A stretch of 64,000 bases of DNA from Trujillonella humicola. GTDB lineage: Bacteria; Actinomycetota; Actinomycetes; Mycobacteriales; Geodermatophilaceae. The translations under genes and the position numbers were made by a program. How positions within the stretch are numbered: the stretch's first letter is position 1; each line of letters begins with the position of its first letter. Of this stretch, positions 10,067-18,182 are shown in pieces. The notes under the pieces are model-generated. The model did no database searches and was not told the DNA's origin. It saw only the letters and a program-made list of their open reading frames with translations. The DNA is taken from the NCBI RefSeq assembly GCF_046233715.1, contig NZ_JBJNRJ010000017.1, positions 1-64,000 of the forward strand. Reading direction: 5' to 3'.

Positions 10067-10982
10067 AGCGGATCCTCGGGTCGAGGACGGCGTAGAGCAC
10101 GTCGACGACCAGGTTGAAGAAGATGAAGAAGAAGACCATCAGCGTCACGATGCCGACGACGACGGCGCCTTCCTGCCGGCCGATGGAGTTGAAGACCTCG
10201 CGGCCGATGCCGGGCAGGTTGAACACCGACTCGGTGACGATCGCGCCGCCGAGCAGGGCCCCGATGTCGGCGCCGATGAACGTCACGACGGGGATCAGGC
10301 TGTTGCGCAGCGTGTGCCGGACGACGACCCGGCTCGGGGGCAGTCCCTTCGCCTTCGCCGTCCGCACGTAGTCGGCGCGCATGTTCTCCGCGATGCTGGT
10401 CCGCGTCAGCCGCGCCACGTAGGCGAGGGAACCCGCGGCGAGGACCAGCCCCGGGAGGATGTAGCTGTACCAGCCCTCGCGGGTGCCGGCGATGGGGAAC
10501 CAGCCGAGCTTGAGCCCGAAGGTGAGCTGCGCGAGGAAGGCGAGCACCAGGATCGGGATGGACACGATGACGGTGGTGGAGACCAGCACCAGGTTGTCGA
10601 AGAAGCTGTTGCGGCGGATCCCGGCGAGCACGCCGGCGATCAGGCCGATGACGGCTTCGAAGATCACCGCGACGATGGTCAGCCGGATGGTGACCGGCAG
10701 CGTGCGCTCGATCGTGTCCAGCACCGGCCGGTCACGGAAGTCGGTGCCCAGGTCACCCTGGAACAGGCCCTGCAGGTAGTACCAGTACTGCTGCCACAAC
10801 GGGGCGTCCAGGTGGTATCGCTCCCTGAGCACGGCCTCGGTGGCGGGCGAGACCCGCCGGTCGCCGCCCAGGGCGGCGATGGGGTCACCCGGCAGGGCGT
10901 ACACCATCGCGAAGATCAGGACGGATGCCCCGAGCAGCACGGGGATGGTCAGCAGAAGTCGGCGGGCGATGTAGCGGCCCAT
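10059..10982 (-). CDS. dppB: Peptide ABC transporter permease (DppB/OppB type)
   Basis: A 307-residue inner-membrane permease with six helices. It begins with the typical MGRYIARRLLLTIPVLLGAS. The EAA loop is DYVRTAKAKGLPPSRVVVRH, directly before the last two helices. Length and order match DppB. It is separated from dppA by about 200 bases that include a hairpin, while dppB, C, D and F overlap one another tightly. Confidence 0.92.
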   Translation of the reverse strand: MGRYIARRLLLTIPVLLGASVLIFAMVYALPGDPIAALGGDRRVSPATEAVLRERYHLDAPLWQQYWYYLQGLFQGDLGTDFRDRPVLDTIERTLPVTIRLTIVAVIFEAVIGLIAGVLAGIRRNSFFDNLVLVSTTVIVSIPILVLAFLAQLTFGLKLGWFPIAGTREGWYSYILPGLVLAAGSLAYVARLTRTSIAENMRADYVRTAKAKGLPPSRVVVRHTLRNSLIPVVTFIGADIGALLGGAIVTESVFNLPGIGREVFNSIGRQEGAVVVGIVTLMVFFFIFFNLVVDVLYAVLDPRIRYD

Positions 10983-11115
10983 GGTCCCCCTCCGGGGTGC
11001 GTGGCGACGCGGTCAGCTCCCGCGCGCCGGAGTCCATCGTGCCGGTCGGTCGCCGCACGCGCTCGCGCGTGCGAGCAGCGTCACGGGCGCCACCAGCGCG
11101 CCGGCAGCGCACGCG

Positions 11116-11158
11116 CCGCCGGGGACGACCGTCCTGGTCGGACGGACGCCCCCGGCGG
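11116..11158 (-). terminator. Hairpin between dppA and dppB
   Basis: Perfect 9-base arms (CCGCCGGGG at 11116-11124 and its complement at 11150-11158) in the 204-base gap between the binding-protein gene and the permeases. There is no U-tract. Hairpins at this position often reduce read-through, so that the binding protein is made in excess of the membrane parts. That role is inferred from position. Confidence 0.4.
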
Positions 11159-11186
11159 GTGGTGCGGGTCCTGCTGGCGGGTCAGG

Positions 11187-12800
11187 TCAGTTGACGGTGA
11201 CCTCGGTGAGGACGACCCGCTGGAACAGGTCGAGCCGCACGTTGTCCACGTTCTCGCTGTGGACGCTCTGGATCTCGGTGAAGAACATCGGGGCCATGGG
11301 CATGGCCTCGGCGATGATGTCCTCCGCCTGCTGGTACAGCTCGATGGCCTCGTCCTCGCTACCGGCCTGGTCGCCCTGGCTGATCAGGTCGGCCACCTGC
11401 GGGTCGGTGTAGAAGGAGTAGTTCGACCCGACGGGCGGCAGCGAGGCCTGGGTGAGCAGCGGGGTCAGGTAGCTCTCAGCCGCCGGGTAGTCGAAGCTCC
11501 AGCCGAAGCGGAACGGACCCGTGAAGCCCTGCTCCTCGCCCAGCGGCAGGTACTGGGCGAAGTCCAGGTCCCCGCGCAGGGCGAAGTCGACGCCGAGGTT
11601 CTGGCGCAGCTGGTTGCCCACGGCCTCCATCCAGGCGTCGTGGCCGGCGCCGGCGTTGAACCAGAGGTCGACCGGCTGGCTGCGGTCGAAGCCCGCCTCG
11701 TCCAGCAGGGCGTTGGCGGCGTCGGCGTCGAAGGTGCAGAAAGTGCAGGAGGCCTCGCGGTAGCCGTCGACGACCGGCGCGATGAACGAGTCGGCCGGGG
11801 TGCGGGTGCCGGAGAAGATCGCCTCGGAGATGGCGCCCCGGTCGATGCCCATGGAGATCGCCTGGCGGACCCGCGGGTCACCGAAGCGGGCATCGTAGGT
11901 CGGGAAGCCGAGGTAGGTGATCTGCGAGACCTCGGTCCGGATGAAGCGGTCGCCGAACTCGCTCTCCGCCGACTCGATGACCTCCGGCGGGATGACGTCG
12001 ACGATGTCGACGTTGCCGTCCTGGGCGTCGGTGTAGGCGGTGCTCTGCTCGGTGTAGATGACGAACTCGACGCCGTCGGCCTGGGCGGCGTCGTCCCCGG
12101 CGTAGTCGTCGTAGCGGGTCAGCGTGATGCCCTGACCCGGCTGGAAGTCGCCGTCGGCCTGGAAGGGGCCGTTGCCGATCGGCCGGGTGCCGAAGGCGTC
12201 GGGGTCCTCGAAGAAGGCGTCGGGCAGCGGGTAGAACGAGTTGTAGCCCACGACCGCGGGGAACAGCGCGAAGGGCGCGGTCAGCTCGACGGTGAAGGTC
12301 AGGTCGTCCTGGACCTGCAGGCCGGACAGCTCGGTCGCCGCCCCGCTCTCCAGCTCGGAGTACCCGTCGATGCGGGACAGGTAGGAGCCGCCGTCCTGCG
12401 TGTTCTGCGGGTCGGCGGTGTAGTTCCAGGCGTCGACGAACGACTGGGCGTCGACCGCGGTCCCGTCGTGGAACGTCCACCCGTCCTTGAGGGTGATGGT
12501 CCAGCTCTGGTTGTCCTCGGACTCGATCGACTCGGCGACGCCGTCGTAGACGACCTCGCCCTCCTCGCTGAACTTCACGAGGCCGGTCCACAGCGCGTTG
12601 ACGATGCGGTCGCCGTTCTGCTCGGTCGTGTCGCCGGGGACCAGCGCGTTCTCCGGCTCCGAGGTGTAGATGGTGAACGTGCCGGCGCCACCGCCACCGC
12701 CGGAACCGCCGTCGTCGCCTCCGCCGCCGCAGGCGGACAGCAGCATGGCGCCGGCCACGGCGGTCGCGACGAGCGCGGCAGGGCGCTTGTTGAGCTTCAC
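11187..12800 (-). CDS. dppA: Peptide-binding lipoprotein of the ABC transporter (DppA/OppA, SBP family 5)
   Basis: A 537-residue extracytoplasmic solute-binding protein. The N terminus is a lipoprotein signal (KLNKRP, a hydrophobic core, lipobox LLSAC with lipidated Cys24). A flexible Gly/Asp stretch follows. The body carries SBP_bac_5 features, such as WTITLKDGWTFHDGTAVDA near residue 120 and DPRVRQAISMGIDRGAI in the middle. It captures peptides and delivers them to DppBC. The GTG at 12800 is chosen because it gives the complete signal peptide. A 12-base palindrome (12803-12814) covers the ribosome site. It is the first gene of the operon. Confidence 0.92.
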   Translation of the reverse strand: MKLNKRPAALVATAVAGAMLLSACGGGGDDGGSGGGGGAGTFTIYTSEPENALVPGDTTEQNGDRIVNALWTGLVKFSEEGEVVYDGVAESIESEDNQSWTITLKDGWTFHDGTAVDAQSFVDAWNYTADPQNTQDGGSYLSRIDGYSELESGAATELSGLQVQDDLTFTVELTAPFALFPAVVGYNSFYPLPDAFFEDPDAFGTRPIGNGPFQADGDFQPGQGITLTRYDDYAGDDAAQADGVEFVIYTEQSTAYTDAQDGNVDIVDVIPPEVIESAESEFGDRFIRTEVSQITYLGFPTYDARFGDPRVRQAISMGIDRGAISEAIFSGTRTPADSFIAPVVDGYREASCTFCTFDADAANALLDEAGFDRSQPVDLWFNAGAGHDAWMEAVGNQLRQNLGVDFALRGDLDFAQYLPLGEEQGFTGPFRFGWSFDYPAAESYLTPLLTQASLPPVGSNYSFYTDPQVADLISQGDQAGSEDEAIELYQQAEDIIAEAMPMAPMFFTEIQSVHSENVDNVRLDLFQRVVLTEVTVN

Positions 12801-13157
12801 GTGAGAGGCCTCTCTCGTCCCGTGTTCACGGGTGATACGGACTGGGCAGACCAGGCCCCGGCGCGAGGCCGGCGGCCTGGCGGTCATCTGTCGGGCGTGT
12901 GAACGGAGAGTGATCGCTCCGTGACACTGCACCAACGCTAGGCGGCCTCCCGGGGGCCCGCCACCGGCGTTGTCCGATTGTGACCGGAGCTCACGATCGC
13001 ACACCGCCACCGGAAGCCATCCGTGGGGAGGGGGCCCCGACAGGAGCGCTTGCGGCCCGCGCGGCTGACACCCGGACGGATTACGGCGACCGCGGAGCGT
13101 GTCGTCGCAGGTCGGGGTGGGTAGTGCTTCCTCCGCATCCGAGGAGAGGAGCTCACC
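12801..13157. promoter_or_regulatory. Divergent intergenic region dppA / csbD-like
   Basis: 357 bases without a credible gene. It must hold the promoters for the peptide transporter (leftward) and the CsbD-like protein (rightward). GAGAGGCCTCTC at 12803-12814 is a perfect 12-base palindrome that overlaps the dppA ribosome site, so it could hide that site in mRNA or act as an operator. I could not identify convincing -35/-10 pairs or a named regulator motif elsewhere in it. Confidence 0.4.
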
Positions 13158-13328
13158 ATGAGCAGCGAGGACAAGCTCAGCAACAAGGCCCAGGAGCTGG
13201 CCGGCCGGGGCAAGGAGACGCTGGGCGCGGCCACCCACGACCGGGACCTCGAGGCCGAGGGCAAGAAGGACCAGACGGCGGGCAGCCTCAAGCAGGCCGG
13301 CGAGAAGATCAAGGACGCCTTCAAGTGA
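13158..13328 (+). CDS. CsbD-like small stress protein
   Basis: A 56-residue hydrophilic protein. The sequence MSSEDKLSNKAQELAGRGKE, followed by a second half with KKDQTAGSLKQAGEKIKDAF, is the CsbD-like fold pattern (KxxGxxKexxG repeats). CsbD proteins are general-stress proteins under sigma-B-type control in Bacillus. In actinobacteria they accumulate under similar stress, but no biochemical activity is known. GAGAGGAG lies nine bases before the ATG. A strong hairpin terminator follows at 13365-13400. Confidence 0.85.
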   Translation: MSSEDKLSNKAQELAGRGKETLGAATHDRDLEAEGKKDQTAGSLKQAGEKIKDAFK

Positions 13329-13364
13329 TCCGGCCGGCCTGCGGGCCGGCGGTACGGCGCACCG

Positions 13365-13400
13365 ACGAGGGGGTGCGGGCTGCGGCCCGCACCCCCTCGT
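13365..13400. terminator. 16-base-pair hairpin terminator
   Basis: A perfect inverted repeat with 16-base arms (13365-13380 and 13385-13400) and a TGCG tetraloop, between the csbD-like gene and the convergent SRPBCC-NUDIX gene. It can serve as a bidirectional terminator. No U-tract, as usual in very GC-rich genomes. Confidence 0.8.
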
Positions 13401-13409
13401 GGCGTGCGG

Positions 13410-14180
13410 TCAGCGGGCTGCGCCGCGCCCCAGCAGGGCGGTGACGGCCGGCAGCAGCGGGCGGTCGGCCGGGATCCAGTCCAGCTCCGGCAGGTCGGCG
13501 GCGCGCACCCAGCGCAGCTCGGCGTGCTCGTGCGGGGTGACCACGCCGGCGGCGACCCGGCCCCACCACACGCGCAGCGTCGACGCCCCGGGAGCGCCCC
13601 CGCCCACGACGCCGTCCAGGGGGACCTCGCCGAGGAACGCCTGCGGCGCCACGTCGACCCCGAGTTCCTCGCGGCACTCCCGGACCAGCGCGTCCAGGTC
13701 GGGCTCCCCCGGCTCGACCTTGCCGCCGGGGAACTCCCAGCAGCCGGCGAAGGGGCCGCCGGCGCGCTGGGCGACCAGCACGCGGTCTCCCTGCACGAGG
13801 GCGACCCCGACCACCTGCACGACGTCGAGGGCCGCTCGCGCGGCCGCGGCGGCGTAGGCGTCCAGGTGGGCCTGCATCGCCCGGACGACGCGCCGGCGCA
13901 GGACCAGCTGGTCGACCGCGCCGGCGACTCCCGGCGGCAGGGCGGTCGCCCAGTCCAGCTGCTCGTCCACGAGCGTGCCCGCCCCGGTCGCCGAGTAGCG
14001 GCGGGAGTGGGTGAGCCACCGCCACCCGCGGCGCGGCCCGGCGGCGTAGACGTCGCGGAACGGCCGCAGGGACACGACCTCCTGCAGCGGCTCGCCCCAC
14101 GGACGGCCCAGGGCCCGGGCGACGTCGAAGGCAACGGTCAGCGGGGCCTCGACCACCGTGGTGAAGCGGAGCTGGTACAC
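13410..14180 (-). CDS. SRPBCC (START-like) domain fused to NUDIX hydrolase
   Basis: A 256-residue two-domain protein. Residues 1 to about 115 resemble the SRPBCC/polyketide-cyclase fold (VVEAPLTVAFDVARALG, then WRWLTHSRRYSATGAGTLV and VDQLVLRRRVVRAMQAHL). From about residue 118 a MutT-type NUDIX domain follows, with an intact box GKVEPGEPDLDALVRECREE plus LGV. That gives the metal-binding glutamates for hydrolysis of nucleoside diphosphate-X substrates, perhaps oxidised nucleotides. Start: the GTG at 14180 has AGGGTGA upstream. The frame continues to 14246, but that part overlaps the divergent rrf2 gene. The combination is unusual. A sequencing-induced fusion is unlikely because the frame is continuous. 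Confidence 0.75.
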   Translation of the reverse strand: MYQLRFTTVVEAPLTVAFDVARALGRPWGEPLQEVVSLRPFRDVYAAGPRRGWRWLTHSRRYSATGAGTLVDEQLDWATALPPGVAGAVDQLVLRRRVVRAMQAHLDAYAAAAARAALDVVQVVGVALVQGDRVLVAQRAGGPFAGCWEFPGGKVEPGEPDLDALVRECREELGVDVAPQAFLGEVPLDGVVGGGAPGASTLRVWWGRVAAGVVTPHEHAELRWVRAADLPELDWIPADRPLLPAVTALLGRGAAR

Positions 14181-14235
14181 CGCGTCACCCTGGCAGACGG
14201 CGCCGCAGTGGCCGGAGAGGCGGCAGGATGGGGCG

Positions 14236-14709
14236 ATGCGCATCACCGCCCGGGTGGACTACGCCGTCCGCGCCGCCGTCGAGCTGGCCGCCGTCGCACC
14301 CGGCGCCCTGACCTGCGGCGAGATCGCCGCCGCGCAGGAGATCCCCGCCCGGTTCCTGCAGTCGATCCTGGGCGACCTCCAGCACGCCCGGCTGGTGACC
14401 AGCCAGCGCGGCCGGGAGGGCGGGTACCGCCTGGCGCTGCCGCCGGAGGAGATCTCGATCGCCCGCGTCATGCGCGTCGAGCAGGGCTTCCTCGCCGAGG
14501 TGCACGGCCAGCGCCCCGAGGACGTCAGCTACCCCGGCACCGCCGAGCCGCTGGCCGCGGTGTGGGTGGCCGCGCGGGCCGCCTACCGCCGCGTGCTCGA
14601 GGAGGTCTCGCTGGCCGACGTCGTCGCCGGCAAGCTGCCGGCCGACGTGGCCGAGCTGGCGGCGGTCGAGGACGCCTGGCGGTCCTTCGGCGACTCCCCC
14701 GGGGCCTGA
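14236..14709 (+). CDS. Rrf2-family transcriptional regulator, probably of sulfur assimilation
   Basis: A 157-residue winged-helix regulator. The start MRITARVDYAVRAAVELA and helix-turn-helix IAAAQEIPARFLQSILGDLQ, with wing TSQRGREGGYRLA, are standard Rrf2. The three clustered cysteines that hold the Fe-S cluster in IscR and NsrR are missing; only one Cys is seen, in GALTCGEIA. In this it resembles CymR, which senses the cysteine synthase complex. It lies 30 bases upstream of cysC and 0.8 kb from sirA, so control of sulfate assimilation is a reasonable inference. Divergent from the NUDIX gene. Confidence 0.85.
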   Translation: MRITARVDYAVRAAVELAAVAPGALTCGEIAAAQEIPARFLQSILGDLQHARLVTSQRGREGGYRLALPPEEISIARVMRVEQGFLAEVHGQRPEDVSYPGTAEPLAAVWVAARAAYRRVLEEVSLADVVAGKLPADVAELAAVEDAWRSFGDSPGA

Positions 14710-14739
14710 CCGCCGCAGCGCTGCGCGAGACTGGCGCCC

Positions 14740-15291
14740 ATGAGCAGCTCTCCCCGGGCCGGCGTCGCCGTCTTCCTCACCGGGCTCTCCGGCGCGGGGA
14801 AGTCCACGATCGCCGACGCCCTGGTGGCGCGGCTCGAGGCCGACGGGCGGCCGGTCACCGTGCTGGACGGGGACGTCGTCCGCACGCACCTGTCCAGCGA
14901 GCTCGACTTCAGCCGGGAGCACCGCGACCTCAACATCCGGCGCATCGGCTTCGTCTCCGGCGAGGTGGTCCGGCACGGCGGCACGGTCGTGGTCGCGGCG
15001 ATCGCGCCCTACGAGCGGGCCCGCGAGGAGGCCCGCGCGCTCGTCGAGGAGCACGGTCGCTTCCTCCTGGTGCACCTGTCCACGCCGCTGGCGGTGTGCG
15101 AGGGGCGCGACGTCAAGGGGCTGTACGCTCGCGCCCGCGCCGGGGAGATCCCCGGCTTCACCGGGATCGACGACCCCTACGAGGCGCCCGCCCGGCCCGA
15201 CCTCGTCATCGACACCTCGGTGACCCCGCTGGAGGAGTCGGTGGCGCGCATCCGGGCGGCGATGGACGGGCAGCCCGCGCCGGTCGCCTGA
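14740..15291 (+). CDS. cysC: Adenylylsulfate (APS) kinase
   Basis: A 183-residue ATP-dependent kinase that converts APS to PAPS. P-loop GLSGAGKST at residues 14-22; the APS-binding segment LDGDVVRTHLSSELDFS; RDLNIRRIGFV; and CEGRDVKGLYARARAGEIPG ahead of the conserved FTGIDDPYEAP. All family motifs are present and the length is typical for a stand-alone CysC without sulfurylase. No cysD/cysN lies in the window. The nearby CysH looks APS-specific, so PAPS made here may serve sulfotransferases rather than reduction. Confidence 0.92.
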   Translation: MSSSPRAGVAVFLTGLSGAGKSTIADALVARLEADGRPVTVLDGDVVRTHLSSELDFSREHRDLNIRRIGFVSGEVVRHGGTVVVAAIAPYERAREEARALVEEHGRFLLVHLSTPLAVCEGRDVKGLYARARAGEIPGFTGIDDPYEAPARPDLVIDTSVTPLEESVARIRAAMDGQPAPVA

Positions 15292-15362
15292 GGGGACACC
15301 GGCGGCCGGCCGTCGCCCGGGTCACACCTGCCGCACGCCGGCGGTGTGAGACGATCGCTGGC

Positions 15363-15449
15363 GTGACCGGTGGTGGCGTGCTCCTCGTCGCGCGCCGGCA
15401 CGTCGACCTGGCGCGCGTGAGCAGCGCCGCGTGTCGCGCCGCGCGCTGA
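15363..15449 (+). CDS. Short leader peptide upstream of sulfite reductase
   Basis: A 28-residue ORF (GTG start, TGA stop) whose core LLVARRHVDLARVSSAAC matches a family of actinobacterial putative leader peptides. These typically read RRHVDLxRxxSAxC and lie upstream of sulfur-metabolism operons. The single Cys near the end is the expected position for sensing charged Cys-tRNA through ribosome stalling. It lies 98 bases ahead of sirA. Base composition and length alone would not support coding. The call rests on the family resemblance and the genomic position. Confidence 0.75.
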   Translation: MTGGGVLLVARRHVDLARVSSAACRAAR

Positions 15450-15547
15450 CACCAGTCCGCCCCGCAGCACCACGCTGCGCCTCCGACCTGGCAGCGCCTC
15501 CCGACCGGGACCGGCCCCGGCGAACGGCGCAGGAAGAAGTACCTGTC
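15450..15547 (+). promoter_or_regulatory. Putative attenuator region between leader peptide and sirA
   Basis: 98 bases with short GC-rich inverted repeats, for example CGCAGC/GCTGCG at 15464-15480 with a five-base loop, and a GGCAGCG element nearby that could compete with it. Such alternative pairing would fit cysteine-dependent attenuation driven by the leader peptide. The exact structures are not resolved by eye. Confidence 0.35.
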
Positions 15548-17221
15548 GTGTCCTCACCCACGCGAACCAGCAACCGCCCCCAGCGAGGCCAGGGCCAGTG
15601 GGCGCTCGGCTACCGCGAGCCCCTCAACCCCAACGAGCGGATGAAGAAGGACTCCGACGGCCTCGAGGTCCGCCAGCGGATCATCGACATCTACGCGAAG
15701 GCCGGCTTCGAGTCCATCGACCCGCAGGACCTGCGCGGGCGGATGCGCTGGATGGGCCTGTACACGCAGCGCGCCCAGGGCATCCCCGGCGGCAAGACCG
15801 CCGTCCTGGAGCCCGAGGAGCTCGAGGACTCCTACTTCATGATGCGGGTGCGCATCGACGGCGGGCAGCTGACCAGCGACGCGCTGCGGGTCATCGGCGG
15901 CATCAGCACCGAGTTCGGCCGCGACGTCGCCGACGTCACCGACCGGCAGAACGTGCAGTACCACTGGATCCGCATCGAGGACGTGCCCGAGATCTGGCGG
16001 CGGCTGGAGACGGTCGGCCTCAGCAGCATGGAGGCCTGCGGGGACGTGCCGCGCGTCATGCTCGGCTGCCCCCTCGCCGGGATCCTCGAGGACGAGGTCC
16101 TCGACGCCACCGACGTGATCGCGCAGACCGTCGAGAAGTACGTGGGCAACCCCGAGTTCAGCAACCTGCCGCGCAAGTGGAAGACGTCGATGTCCGGCTG
16201 CGTCGACCACTGCACCGAGCCGGAGATCGACGACGTCGCCTTCGTCGGCGTCCGCAACGAGGCCGGCGAGGCCGGCTACGACCTGTGGGTCGGCGGCGGG
16301 CTGTCGACCAACCCGATGTTCGGCAAGCGGCTCGGCGTCTTCGTCCGTCCCGACGAGGTGACCGAGGTCTGGGCCGGCGTCACGTCGGTGTTCCGGGACT
16401 ACGGCTACCGCCGGCAGCGCAACCGCGCCCGCATCAAGTTCCTGGTGGCCGACTGGGGGCCGGAGAAGTTCCGCCAGGTCCTGCAGGACGAGTACCTGCA
16501 CCGCGCCCTGCCCGACGGCCCGGCGCCCGCGCCGGCCAAGCACGACCAGCGCGACCACGTCGGCGTCAGCCGGCAGAAGGACGGCCGCAACGCCGTCGGC
16601 TTCGCGCTGCGCACCGGCCGGATCAGCGGCTCGCTGCTCACGACGATCGGGGACCTCGCCGACGAGTACGGCCGGGGCCGCGTCCGGACGACGACGCAGC
16701 AGAAGCTGGTCATCCTCGACGTCCCGGACGAGAAGGTGGAGGCGCTGGTCGAGGCACTGGCCGCGCACGACCTGCAGGTGCGGCCCAGCGCCTTCCGCCG
16801 CGGCACCATGGCCTGCACCGGCCTGGAGTTCTGCAAGCTGGCGATCGTCGAGACCAAGCAGCACGCGCAGGACCTCTACGCGGAGCTGGAGAAGCGGCTG
16901 CCCGACTTCGACGTGCCGATCGGGATCAACGTCAACGGCTGCCCGAACAGCTGCGCCCGCTTCCAGACCGCCGACATCGGCTTCAAGGGCTCGATGGTCA
17001 AGGACGACTCCGGCGAGATGGTGGAGGGCTTCCAGGTGCACCTGGGCGGCCACCTCGGCGTCGAGGCGGCGTTCGGCCGCAAGTTCCGCGGGCACAAGGT
17101 GACCAAGGCCGAGACCGCCGACTACTGCGAGCGCGTCCTGCGCGGCTTCCTCGACCGCCGCACCGACGGCGAGTCGTTCGCGCACTACGTCTCGCGGGCG
17201 GACGAGGACTGGCTCCTGTGA
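15548..17221 (+). CDS. sirA: Ferredoxin-dependent assimilatory sulfite reductase
   Basis: A 557-residue siroheme/[4Fe-4S] enzyme that reduces sulfite to sulfide with electrons from ferredoxin. Two NIR/SIR ferredoxin-like half domains and two siroheme-Fe-S domains are present. The cluster cysteines appear as TGLEFCKLA, preceded by AC (C-x5-C), and NGCPNSCAR (C-x3-C) in the C-terminal half. Family strings such as RMRWMGLYTQRAQGIPGGK and TDRQNVQYHWI are conserved. Members are often annotated as nitrite reductase. The link with cysH and cysC, plus the leader peptide, points to sulfite. The GTG at 15548 has AGGAAG upstream. Its stop overlaps the next gene's start. Confidence 0.92.
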   Translation: MSSPTRTSNRPQRGQGQWALGYREPLNPNERMKKDSDGLEVRQRIIDIYAKAGFESIDPQDLRGRMRWMGLYTQRAQGIPGGKTAVLEPEELEDSYFMMRVRIDGGQLTSDALRVIGGISTEFGRDVADVTDRQNVQYHWIRIEDVPEIWRRLETVGLSSMEACGDVPRVMLGCPLAGILEDEVLDATDVIAQTVEKYVGNPEFSNLPRKWKTSMSGCVDHCTEPEIDDVAFVGVRNEAGEAGYDLWVGGGLSTNPMFGKRLGVFVRPDEVTEVWAGVTSVFRDYGYRRQRNRARIKFLVADWGPEKFRQVLQDEYLHRALPDGPAPAPAKHDQRDHVGVSRQKDGRNAVGFALRTGRISGSLLTTIGDLADEYGRGRVRTTTQQKLVILDVPDEKVEALVEALAAHDLQVRPSAFRRGTMACTGLEFCKLAIVETKQHAQDLYAELEKRLPDFDVPIGINVNGCPNSCARFQTADIGFKGSMVKDDSGEMVEGFQVHLGGHLGVEAAFGRKFRGHKVTKAETADYCERVLRGFLDRRTDGESFAHYVSRADEDWLL

Positions 17222-17397
17222 GTGACGAGGGCGGCGGATCGGGAAGGCAGCGCCAGCTGCCGGTGTTCCACTGCCCGTACTGCGGGGACGAGGACCTCAC
17301 CCCCTACGACGACGAGAAGGCCTCGGGCTGGCGTTGCAGCGCCTGCCTGCGGGCGTTCTCCGTCCGCCTGATCGGGACGGGAGTGCAGCAGGGATGA
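17218..17397 (+). CDS. Small zinc-ribbon protein coupled between sirA and cysH
   Basis: A 59-residue protein with two CxxC pairs (FHCPYCGDEDLTPYDD, then GWRCSACLRAF), a zinc-ribbon knuckle. The GTG start overlaps the sirA stop (GTGA) and the stop overlaps the cysH start (ATGA), so the three genes are translated as one unit. Small proteins of this kind recur between sulfite reductase and APS reductase genes in actinobacteria. The role is unknown; a sulfide, iron or metal handling partner is possible. Confidence 0.8.
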   Translation: MSDEGGGSGRQRQLPVFHCPYCGDEDLTPYDDEKASGWRCSACLRAFSVRLIGTGVQQG

Positions 17398-18104
17398 CGA
17401 CCGCCATCGCGGCGACGCCGGAGCTCGCGGCCGAGGCCGACGCCCGCTTCGAGGGCATCGCCGACCCGGTGGAGCAGGCGCTGGCCGTGCTCGCCTGGGC
17501 CGGGGAGACCTTCGGCGACGACTTCGCGGTCACCTCGTCAATGGCCGACGGCCTGCTCGCGCACCTGGCCTCGCGCGCCGTCCCCGGGGTGCAGGTCGTC
17601 TTCCTCGACACCGGCTACCACTTCGCCGAGACCCTCGGCACCCGTGACTGGGTGAGCGGCGTCATGCCGATCACGCTGGTGAACGTCACCCCGCCGCGGA
17701 CCGTCGCCGAGCAGGACGCGGAGCACGGCCCGGAGCTGCACCAGCGCGACCCCGACCTGTGCTGCTCGCTGCGCAAGGTCCAGCCGCTGGCGCAGGCGCT
17801 GGCCGGCTACGTCGCGTGGGGCTCGGGCGTGCGCCGGGACGAGTCGCCCACCCGCGCGGGCACCCGCGTGGTCGACTGGGACGCCAAGCGCGGCATGGTC
17901 AAGGTGAACCCGCTCGCGGCCTGGACCGATGCCGACGTCGACGCCTACCTCGCCGAGCACGGGGTGCCGGTGAACCCGCTGCAGGAGATCGGCTACCCCT
18001 CGATCGGCTGCGCGCCGTGCACCCGCCCGGTCGCACCGGGCGAGGACCCGCGCGCCGGCCGCTGGGCCGGCCGCGGCAAGACCGAGTGCGGCCTGCACAC
18101 CTGA
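17394..18104 (+). CDS. cysH: Thioredoxin-dependent APS reductase
   Basis: A 236-residue reductase that converts adenylylsulfate to sulfite. The PP-loop domain has TSSMADGLLAHLAS near the N terminus and VVFLDTGYHFAET. The iron-sulfur ligands CCSLRKVQPL and SIGCAPCTRPV (CC...CxxC) bind [4Fe-4S], which marks APS rather than PAPS specificity. The catalytic Cys lies in the C-terminal KTECGLHT. Length fits actinobacterial CysH. It is coupled to the zinc-ribbon gene. A weak inverted repeat (CCCCGTCC/GGACGGGG, 18112-18160) follows and may end transcription. Confidence 0.93.
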   Translation: MTTAIAATPELAAEADARFEGIADPVEQALAVLAWAGETFGDDFAVTSSMADGLLAHLASRAVPGVQVVFLDTGYHFAETLGTRDWVSGVMPITLVNVTPPRTVAEQDAEHGPELHQRDPDLCCSLRKVQPLAQALAGYVAWGSGVRRDESPTRAGTRVVDWDAKRGMVKVNPLAAWTDADVDAYLAEHGVPVNPLQEIGYPSIGCAPCTRPVAPGEDPRAGRWAGRGKTECGLHT

Positions 18105-18182
18105 GGAAGGACCCCGTCCTCCGCACCCTCCGCGAGCTCGGGGTGAGCCTCGGGACGGGGCCGTAGCGGCAGACTGGGCGTC

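Noticed and set aside
18112..18160. Terminator after cysH
   Set aside because: Only an eight-base stem with a 33-base loop; mentioned under cysH but not listed as a feature.
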